Assembly (NCBI GenBank): GCA_000970895.1
Contig: JYHA01000088.1
Coordinates: 1 to 10,843, forward strand
Source: Candidatus Arcanibacter lacustris
GTDB taxonomy: Bacteria > Pseudomonadota > Alphaproteobacteria > Rickettsiales > Arcanibacteraceae
Reading direction: 5' to 3'
DNA: 10,843 bases
Below the pieces are notes generated by a model, which was not told the DNA's origin, made no database searches, and worked only from the letters and a program-made list of their open reading frames with translations. This document shows, piece after piece, positions 1 to 5,067 of the stretch. Made by a program: the position numbers and the translations under genes. How positions within the stretch are numbered: position 1 is the first letter of the stretch; the number at the start of each line of letters is the position of its first letter.

Positions 1-470
1 AACAAACTCAAGAAATTGGTGCTGATTTAATATGTAATGCAGTGGGAGCTCTAAATCACTATCCGGATCAAAATCTATTGATCGTTGATCTGGGTACTGC
101 AACTACTATTAGTGTGGTTAATAAATCAAAGGAATATCTAACTGGGGTGATTATTCCTGGTGTTAAAACTCAAGTAGAATCGCTAGCACTATCTGCTGAG
201 AAATTATTTTCCGTAGAATTGATAAAACCTAAAAATATGGCGCCTAAATCAACTATCGAATCTATTCAGACAGGAATTTACTATAGTCACTTAGGTGGAG
301 TTGGTTTGTTACTAGAAAAATTGTCAACAGCTTGTTTTAACGATGAAAAATATTTAGTAATAGGAACGGGTGGATTTTCCAGATTATTTTCTAATGCTAA
401 ATTATTTGATACTATCGATAGTGACTTAACTCTAAAGGGTCTGGTAAAAATTATAGAGCTGAATCAATAA
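1..470 (+). CDS. coaX: Type III pantothenate kinase, C-terminal half (5' end outside the window or lost)
   Basis: Type III pantothenate kinase phosphorylates pantothenate with ATP in the first step of coenzyme A synthesis, in the cytoplasm. The frame is open from the left edge (first full codon at position 3), so the GTG at 42 is only an internal codon and not a believable start. Visible family motifs are QEIGAD with NAVGAL (the GADR/N-x-V region), IVDLGTATT at about 81-107 (second phosphate-binding motif), GVIIPGV, and a QTGIYYSHLGG segment near the end. The usual Arg of GADR is Leu here (GADL). Only about 156 of roughly 255 residues are present. The missing N-terminal half, with the DxGNT motif, is at 3351-3668 on the other strand, so this looks like one half of a gene split by an inversion. 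The end overlaps rbfA tail-to-tail by 20 bp. Family assignment is secure; whether it is expressed is unknown. Confidence 0.88.
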   Translation, partial: QTQEIGADLICNAVGALNHYPDQNLLIVDLGTATTISVVNKSKEYLTGVIIPGVKTQVESLALSAEKLFSVELIKPKNMAPKSTIESIQTGIYYSHLGGVGLLLEKLSTACFNDEKYLVIGTGGFSRLFSNAKLFDTIDSDLTLKGLVKIIELNQ

Positions 471-804
471 GGCTGTTGATTTTCTTAACATTATCAAAAC
501 TATCATCATAGACAAATACTAGCTCTGGCGAATATTTAAGACGTACTTTTTGAGTAAGTAAGTAACGTAAATTATGAGCTTGTTTTGAGAGCGACTCCAT
601 GAATAGATCTTTATTTAATAATCCACCAAGGGGGGATACATATACTTTAGCTACTCTTAAATCAGGGCTTATTCTCACCTCAGATATAGTAATAGAGACA
701 TTTGCTAGATCTTTATCAAATATTTTACCAGAATAAAATATCTCAGCTAAAGTGCGTTTTATCAACTCTCCAGCTTTTAATTGTCTACTACTTAGAATAT
801 TCAT
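451..804 (-). CDS. rbfA: Ribosome-binding factor A
   Basis: RbfA is a small single-KH-domain protein that binds the 30S subunit and helps mature the 5' end of 16S rRNA, notably in the cold. The product is 117 residues, normal for the family. It opens with the conserved SSRQLKAGELIKRTLAEIF helix, followed by the strand ITISEVRISPDLRVAKVYVSPLG and a C-terminal segment LRYLLTQKVRLKYSPELVFVYDDS, which match the family in order. I chose the ATG at 804 because AGAGGA lies 8 bases upstream; an in-frame TTG at 822 would overlap that ribosome binding site. In many bacteria rbfA sits in the nusA-infB-truB cluster; here it stands apart, next to a small unknown gene upstream and the coaX fragment downstream, both on the other strand. 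Confidence 0.92.
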   Translation of the reverse strand: MNILSSRQLKAGELIKRTLAEIFYSGKIFDKDLANVSITISEVRISPDLRVAKVYVSPLGGLLNKDLFMESLSKQAHNLRYLLTQKVRLKYSPELVFVYDDSFDNVKKINSLIDSAL

Positions 805-906
805 TATCTTTTCCTCTTGCAAAACTTACGGGTACTGGCAGGAACATATAGTAATACTAGGAATATGTCAATATTTCTTAAAATTTATAAATTTAAACTT
901 TTTTTA

Positions 907-935
907 TTGCACAAATTAAAAACATTATATATTAT
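907..935 (+). promoter_or_regulatory. Possible promoter of the small lysine-rich gene
   Basis: TTGCAC at 907-912 and TATTAT at 930-935 are separated by 17 bases, about 50 bases before the ATG at 988. The -35 matches the sigma-70 consensus at only three positions, and the region is so AT-rich that chance -10 matches are common. This is a weak prediction resting on spacing and position. Confidence 0.3.
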
Positions 936-987
936 ACAGGTAACAATTTGTTAAATAATGAATTAATTTCAACTGGGAAACAAAATA

Positions 988-1296
988 ATGGCAAAGTTTT
1001 TTAAAAAATTTGAAAAAGAAGTAAAGAAAGCAGTAAAAGATGCAGGGACATTTGTAAAAAATATAGTAGATGACAAACATGATAATGCTCAATCATGTTT
1101 TAAAGAGATGGATAAAAAAGGATTGAAAATTTGTAAGTCAGATAATGGTCAATTGGTTGATCTTAATTATATTTATCAAAATAAAATTTCAATTGGTAAA
1201 ATAGATGTTGGTGAAAACATTTTAGAATATTGTATGAGAGAGTTAGGCAAAGTTGGTTTTGTTGATTGCTCTACTATACAAAATCAAGATTTATAA
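988..1296 (+). CDS. Small lysine-rich protein of unknown function
   Basis: I do not recognise this 102-residue protein. The first ~35 residues are dominated by lysine and hydrophobic residues in a pattern suggesting a basic amphipathic helix (MAKFFKKFEKEVKKAV and onward to about residue 30). The rest is mixed, with four cysteines scattered at about residues 37, 49, 82 and 94. There is no signal peptide or membrane segment. The ATG at 988 is preceded by a weak GGGAAA, and a clear intrinsic terminator follows 17 bases after the stop, so it looks like a monocistronic gene. It stands alone between rbfA and flgH, both on the other strand. The basic N-terminal helix resembles those of some membrane-binding or secreted small proteins, but that is only a resemblance. 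That it is a gene is fairly likely, given its own terminator and start context; its function is unknown. Confidence 0.68.
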   Translation: MAKFFKKFEKEVKKAVKDAGTFVKNIVDDKHDNAQSCFKEMDKKGLKICKSDNGQLVDLNYIYQNKISIGKIDVGENILEYCMRELGKVGFVDCSTIQNQDL

Positions 1297-1312
1297 TATA
1301 TTGTTTTTTTTA

Positions 1313-1362
1313 AATACTACCATAATTTGATTCTTGTTCAAATCATGGTAGTATTGTTTTTT
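1313..1362 (+). terminator. Intrinsic terminator after the small lysine-rich gene
   Basis: An 18-bp inverted repeat (1313-1330 with 1338-1355, one A-C mismatch) encloses a 7-base loop and is followed by G and six T at 1357-1362. This is a classical rho-independent terminator for the plus strand. On the minus strand the hairpin is not followed by a T run, so it should not terminate flgH, which ends at 1385 and reads toward it. Confidence 0.85.
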
Positions 1363-1384
1363 GTTGGGGCATTAATCCCATAAG

Positions 1385-2287
1385 CTAAAACGGAGAAATT
1401 ATATCCAGAACCTGATTACCATATCTTGGTTGTTGTAAGTTACTAATATTACCTCTGCCACCATAAGAAATTCTAGCTTCTGCAATTAAATCTGAATTTA
1501 TTATATTTTCAGAAGTTATATCTTCGGGGCGAACAATTCCCTCAACTTTAACTTCTCTTAATTCAAAATTAACCCTAACTTCTTGATGTCCTTTGATTAC
1601 TAAATTACCATTAGGTAATATTTGAGTAACAATGGCTGCGATTTGAGTTTTTACCGCCTCGCTTCTGGAGATTTTTCCCTCACCTACAACATCATCCTTA
1701 CCAGATATGCTTAACATGGAAGCTGGGTTAAATGCAGGAATTGTCTTTTGTAATATTCTTTCAAAGCCCATAACGCTTTTAGCTGAATCGCTAGCTTGAT
1801 TGCTTCTCATATGTTCTGTTTTATTATCCATACTCACATTGTCATTAATATTTATGGATACTTTCAGGATATCTCCAACTCTTCTTGCTCTTTGATCTCT
1901 AAAAAAAGTTCTAGCTCCTGGTTTCCATAGAGAGTTTTTATGATTTTGTTGATGTTCTTCTTGGGGATGTTGTTGATTATAGTAATCTGGTGCCCATTTA
2001 ACAGGTTGATAATCTTGCTTTTCCATAGGAGCTTCAACTTGGTTAAGAGCTGGTGCTTTACCAATATTCTTCACCATATCAAGAGTATCCATACAAGAAG
2101 TAGTGATTAATAATATTGATGAGATAGCTACTATTTTTAGGTAATTAAATCTTTTATTGATAGGATTATGAGAAATAGAGATTACTTCAGCAAGATGAGC
2201 TGGAATATTATCTGAATCTATCTTATGATCTTGATAATTAATGTTATTTTTAACATAGCTGATCTGATTATTATTTGCTTGTTTCAA
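1385..2287 (-). CDS. flgH: Flagellar L-ring protein FlgH with an extended N-terminus
   Basis: FlgH forms the L ring that lets the flagellar rod pass the outer membrane; it is a lipoprotein. The conserved core starts at SLW (about 119-121), continues with RARRVGDILKVSI (133-145), then VTQILPNGNLVIKGHQEVRVN and EGIVRPEDI, and ends with ISYGGRGNISNLQQPRYG; together these are diagnostic. A hydrophobic stretch at 50-62 followed by TTSC puts the lipid-modified cysteine at Cys65, close to a lipobox. At 300 residues it is longer than the usual ~230. The excess is about 45 residues before the signal peptide plus a Gln/His/Asn-rich linker at 100-118. The TTG start at 2287 is supported by AAGGTG about 10 bases upstream, and I see no ATG, GTG or TTG nearer the signal sequence, so the extension may be real. 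No other flagellar gene is in the window. Confidence 0.93.
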   Translation of the reverse strand: MKQANNNQISYVKNNINYQDHKIDSDNIPAHLAEVISISHNPINKRFNYLKIVAISSILLITTSCMDTLDMVKNIGKAPALNQVEAPMEKQDYQPVKWAPDYYNQQHPQEEHQQNHKNSLWKPGARTFFRDQRARRVGDILKVSININDNVSMDNKTEHMRSNQASDSAKSVMGFERILQKTIPAFNPASMLSISGKDDVVGEGKISRSEAVKTQIAAIVTQILPNGNLVIKGHQEVRVNFELREVKVEGIVRPEDITSENIINSDLIAEARISYGGRGNISNLQQPRYGNQVLDIISPF

Positions 2288-2304
2288 TTTATTAACACCT
2301 TATA

Positions 2305-2328
2305 TAAGTTGATACTTCTTGCTACTAG
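2305..2328 (+). repeat. 24-bp direct repeat, left copy
   Basis: This 24-bp sequence (core TTGATACTTCTTGCTACTAG) recurs without mismatch at 2605-2628, exactly 300 bases downstream in the same orientation. The left copy lies in the flgH leader just before its ribosome binding site. The two copies bracket the palindromic element at 2391-2545. They are far too long for an ordinary transposition target duplication, so tandem duplication of a ~300-bp unit with later divergence, or insertion within a pre-existing repeat, are alternatives. Confidence 0.9.
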
Positions 2329-2390
2329 TTAAGGGTAAGTATATTTCTAAAAAAACAACCGTCGAAAATTAAGCAAATATCATGTGTTGC

Positions 2391-2545
2391 GCGTCATCCT
2401 GGAGCGAATTTTGTCTTTGAAAAAGACAAAAGAGAGATAGGATCCACAAAAATCTTAAAATCCATTATTATGTGAATGACTTAAATAATGGATCCTATCG
2501 CTTCAATTTATCTTTTCAAGATAAATTTTTGCTCCAGGATGACGC
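2391..2545. repeat. Branched palindromic intergenic repeat (MITE- or RPE-like)
   Basis: A perfect 15-bp inverted repeat (2391-2405 with 2531-2545, GCGTCATCCTGGAGC) closes a 155-base element. Inside are a 10-bp hairpin with a GAA loop (2409-2418 with 2422-2431), a central pairing of 11 bp (2436-2446 with 2489-2499) and a second 10-bp hairpin with a TTC loop (2505-2514 with 2518-2527). The central arm can also pair as 2460-2469 with 2484-2493. The whole could fold as a cloverleaf in either strand's RNA or as a cruciform. CGTCATCCTGGAGCGAA and GGATCC-type words recall dispersed palindromic repeats of Rickettsiales genomes, so other copies are likely. No open frame in it is convincing. It sits between NAD kinase and flgH, both minus-strand, and could affect read-through between them. 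Confidence 0.88.
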
Positions 2546-2604
2546 AAGTCGCATGGAAAACTAACTTACGAGACTTTTTATTATTTAGAAGTGCGCCACC
2601 CTGG

Positions 2605-2628
2605 TAAGTTGATACTTCTTGCTACTAG
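2605..2628 (+). repeat. 24-bp direct repeat, right copy
   Basis: This is an identical copy of the sequence at 2305-2328, beginning exactly 300 bases later. It is followed by TATATAAG, a word that also precedes the left copy, which hints that the duplicated unit is longer than 24 bp or that ends were shuffled. It lies 28 bases from the NAD kinase stop. Apart from these repeats and the palindrome, I see nothing gene-like in 2288-2655. Confidence 0.9.
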
Positions 2629-2655
2629 CTATATAAGATAAATATTAACAAACAA

Positions 2656-3357
2656 TTAAATAAACTGCTCTCTAATAATTCGATCTTCAAGGCTATGACC
2701 AGGATCAAATAATAGCTGAATTTTTTTGCTACAATTCTGCACAACTTCTGCATGAATGATATTTGGGAATTCATTAAAATCAGCAACAATATTTACAGGA
2801 CGTTTATGATAATCCATTGCCTCAAAATTAATAGTCACATTATTAGGTAGTAATGCTCCTTTCCATCTACGAGGTCTAAAGGCACTAATGCCATAAATTG
2901 ATAATATATTTGAGCCTATTGGTAAAATTGGTCCTCCTACTGAAAAATTATAAGCACTACTACCTGCTGAAGTTGAAACAATAACCCCATCACCTACTAA
3001 TTTTTCAATTCTAGTGATTTGGTCAATAATTACTTTAACTGCAATAGTTTGGGTGGTTTGCCTATATAAATAGATCTCGTTAATGGCTAAGGCTTTGATA
3101 ATATTACCATTAATATCGGTTGCCATTAATTCAAGCGGGTGGATATTAGTACATTTTGCTTCTTCTATTCTCTGTAATAACTCATTGTTATTGGGGTTAT
3201 TTAGTAAAAACCCAACAGTTCCGCAGTTAATACCAAAAAATGGAATATTTAAATACATATAATTATGGATAGCATGAAGCATGAATCCATCACCACCTAA
3301 TACTAAAATTAGATCTGGATCTTCATTTTCGCTGACAAATTGATAGTTTTCTAGCAA
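2656..3357 (-). CDS. nadK: NAD kinase lacking its N-terminal strand
   Basis: NAD kinase makes NADP from NAD and ATP and is normally essential. Family motifs are clear: GGDG at about residues 21-24 with the catalytic Asp, GINCGTVGFL (42-51), the NE pair at 93-94, GDGVIVSTSAGSSAYN (122-137), FRPRRW (160-165), and a C-terminal LEDRII. From recollection, Rickettsia homologues are about 255 residues and begin with a KIALIYN-type first strand. Here the frame is closed by a TAA at 3370-3372, only four codons above the TTG at 3357, so the first ~25 residues, including that strand, are absent. No ribosome binding site precedes the TTG. The lost region begins exactly where the coaX fragment stops, implying that a rearrangement removed the 5' end. 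The remaining protein keeps the catalytic motifs, but its expression and folding are doubtful. Confidence 0.9.
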   Translation of the reverse strand: MLENYQFVSENEDPDLILVLGGDGFMLHAIHNYMYLNIPFFGINCGTVGFLLNNPNNNELLQRIEEAKCTNIHPLELMATDINGNIIKALAINEIYLYRQTTQTIAVKVIIDQITRIEKLVGDGVIVSTSAGSSAYNFSVGGPILPIGSNILSIYGISAFRPRRWKGALLPNNVTINFEAMDYHKRPVNIVADFNEFPNIIHAEVVQNCSKKIQLLFDPGHSLEDRIIREQFI

Positions 3358-3369
3358 TTTATGGTGAAT
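3351..3369. other. Probable inversion junction between coaX and nadK
   Basis: On the minus strand, CoaX homology ends at about GLSLTKF (last codon 3366-3368), and NAD kinase homology begins at about KL (3355-3360). The out-of-frame continuation gives coaX a TAG stop at 3351-3353 inside nadK sequence. The coaX continuation (QTQEIGAD) lies at the far left of the window on the plus strand, so this is one of two matching breakpoints. I see no long inverted repeat shared by this site and positions 1-20. Confidence 0.7.
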
Positions 3370-3668
3370 TTAGTAAGACTTAAACCTATTTTAACACCAG
3401 CTTTGACAAATAAAGGGTCTTTATCAAAATATTTGATACAAGCATTGCGCAAACTATAATCAACTGAAGGCACCACAGATGAAATGGCAATTTTACTTAA
3501 ACTTCTAACATCTATTTCATTCTCCCTGAAAAAAGATTTCATAAAAATGCCAATTTGATCAGAACTCCAACCATTCTTAGTTTTGACTCTAAAATAATGA
3601 TTGAATTTATTATTGTAATATATACCGCAATAAATCTCTGTATTACCTACATCAAAACACATTAACAT
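3351..3668 (-). pseudogene. coaX: Type III pantothenate kinase, N-terminal half (truncated)
   Basis: This is the N-terminal ~101 residues of a type III pantothenate kinase. MLMCFDVGNTEI carries the DxGNT phosphate-binding motif (residues 6-10). It is followed by the SSDQIG segment, equivalent to the family's TADEY region, then ISSVVPSVD (62-70), the Y-F-x-x-x-P-L-F-V segment and GVKIGLSL (91-98). The reading frame then leaves the family after about residue 101 and stops four codons later. The GAD and GTATT halves needed for catalysis are at 3-470 on the opposite strand, so this fragment cannot be active alone. The ATG at 3668 overlaps the end of the MFS gene by 7 bases (ATGTTAATG), which suggests translational coupling and an MFS-coaX operon. 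An ATG at 3662 is an alternative, but MLxCxDVGNT is the typical family start. Confidence 0.87.
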
Positions 3669-4936
3669 TTACGCAAACTCCATTTTAAAACAAAATAAAT
3701 AACAAAAAAACATATAGTTACAGCAAAAGCTGGTAAGTATATATTAATATCGCCCAAAATTCCCAATATCAAAGGTGTAATACCTCCAAATACTCCGCAA
3801 CCAAAAGCATAATTCATCAAAACCCCCCTACATCTTACATCTTTAGGAAAGGCTTTATACATCATAATAGCAGAAATAGTTGCATATGAACCAAGTAAGA
3901 AATCTAAAACAAAAAAGCCAATAATGCTGCAATATGATCCAAGTAGAATTAACAAGAATAAGGGCAAGAAAAGTAAAGTAACAGCAAGTACAATTCCTTT
4001 TAAGCTACGTAAAAACAACTCATTGATATTGCAATATTTATCTACATAAATACCAGCTAAAATTGCACCCACAATGGTTGCACTATAACCAATAAGAGAA
4101 TGTTTAAAAACAACAGCAGCATCAAATCCTAGTTTAATTAAGAAAGGATTGATAAATACATGAAGAGTATAAGATAGAATCCCTAGCATCGCACCAAGTA
4201 CAAAAACAATTAATGAGGCATGAGGATTATTCTTAGTAATATCAATAATGGCGCTAATGCTCTGATTTTCTTCTTTATTTGGTAATTTGTCATGATGTAT
4301 TTTCATTTGCGCTGAAAGGTTTTTCCTAATCATAGTGGCAAAAATAAATAAGACACTACCTAAGATAAAGGGAATCCTCCAAAAATATTCAAGAGATGAA
4401 GTGGAAGTTAAATATCCCATATACATAGCAAGTAAAATCCCAATAGCTCCTGCTGCAGTTATAATACCAGAAGATAGTCCGTGGGAAGCATCACCGATTG
4501 CTTCCATTGCAAAAATCTTAGCACCAATAATCTCACCGCTAGCACTTATTCCTTGCATAATTCTTAAAAAGATCAATATGATAGGTGCCAATATTCCTAT
4601 AGTTTTGTAAGTTGGTAATAGAGCAATAGAAATTGATGGAATAGCCATTAAGATCATCGAGATATTAAGCATTGAAATACGGCCAAATTTATCGCCATAC
4701 CATCCCCAAAAAATAGAACCAATTGGAGTGATTAAAAAAGTAATAGCAAAGCTTAATGATGCTAAAAACATACTGAAATTTGGATTGTGATCAGGTAAAA
4801 ATGCCTTGGCTAAGAATGATAACATCACCCCATATAGTATGAAATCATATAGTTCCATAATATGGCCAAGTGAGGTTAGAGTTAGTATTTTATATTTATG
4901 TGAAGCTGGTAGTTCTTGGTTAGGTACGTTCTGCAT
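3662..4936 (-). CDS. MFS transporter, ProP-like metabolite:H+ symporter family
   Basis: This 424-residue inner-membrane permease has about 12 hydrophobic segments. GHIMELYDFILYG near residues 24-36 is the signature opening of the metabolite:H+ symporter (ProP-like) group. GWYGDKFGR at 78-86 is the major facilitator motif A in the loop between helices 2 and 3, and RIMQGISASGEIIGA at 125-139 is the helix 4-5 region typical of this group. A longer polar loop at about 208-228 separates the two six-helix halves. Rickettsiales carry many ProP-like paralogues whose substrates are mostly unproven. The gene overlaps the coaX start by 7 bases, so pantothenate or a related precursor is a conceivable substrate, but that is guilt by association. 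The ATG at 4936 has a modest AGGAC about a dozen bases upstream. Confidence 0.9.
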   Translation of the reverse strand: MQNVPNQELPASHKYKILTLTSLGHIMELYDFILYGVMLSFLAKAFLPDHNPNFSMFLASLSFAITFLITPIGSIFWGWYGDKFGRISMLNISMILMAIPSISIALLPTYKTIGILAPIILIFLRIMQGISASGEIIGAKIFAMEAIGDASHGLSSGIITAAGAIGILLAMYMGYLTSTSSLEYFWRIPFILGSVLFIFATMIRKNLSAQMKIHHDKLPNKEENQSISAIIDITKNNPHASLIVFVLGAMLGILSYTLHVFINPFLIKLGFDAAVVFKHSLIGYSATIVGAILAGIYVDKYCNINELFLRSLKGIVLAVTLLFLPLFLLILLGSYCSIIGFFVLDFLLGSYATISAIMMYKAFPKDVRCRGVLMNYAFGCGVFGGITPLILGILGDINIYLPAFAVTICFFVIYFVLKWSLRKC

Positions 4937-4987
4937 GAGATATTGAGTCCTATGTTATTTGTATTTAATTGTAATTTAAATCGCTTC

Positions 4988-5011
4988 AGGGTGAAGATAT
5001 TTTCACTCCCT
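4988..5011. other. Small imperfect inverted repeat between two minus-strand genes
   Basis: AGGGTGAA at 4988-4995 pairs with TTCACTCCCT at 5002-5011, with a 2-base bulge. It lies between the end of the WrbA-RpiB gene and the start of the MFS gene. No T run follows on the minus strand, so a terminator is not well supported; it might be a leader hairpin of the MFS gene. Confidence 0.3.
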
Positions 5012-5067
5012 ATCAATTATTTGATTACTTAAATCACATTTTTTATAAGTAAAGTCAATGATAAATA

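Noticed and set aside
42..470. Reading the coaX C-terminal part as a short gene starting at the GTG at 42
   Set aside because: The frame is open and family-like upstream to the window edge, including QEIGAD, so the GTG is an internal Val codon.
805..822. Longer rbfA start at the TTG at 822
   Set aside because: It overlaps the AGAGGA ribosome binding site that serves the ATG at 804, and the extra six residues are not part of the family.
1864..2064. Open frame of 66 codons on the minus strand inside flgH
   Set aside because: It lies wholly within flgH in another frame; its composition is low-complexity Lys/Ile/Leu from AT-rich DNA, and it has no recognisable motif.
2288..2655. A hidden small gene or tRNA in the 368-bp gap
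   Set aside because: Stops are frequent in all frames. The cloverleaf-like pairing lacks tRNA features such as a TTCGA-type loop and an acceptor stem of the right length.
4335..4610. Open frame of 91 codons on the plus strand opposite the MFS gene
   Set aside because: It is antisense to a well-supported permease, and its Ile/Pro/Ala-rich sequence mirrors membrane-helix codons.
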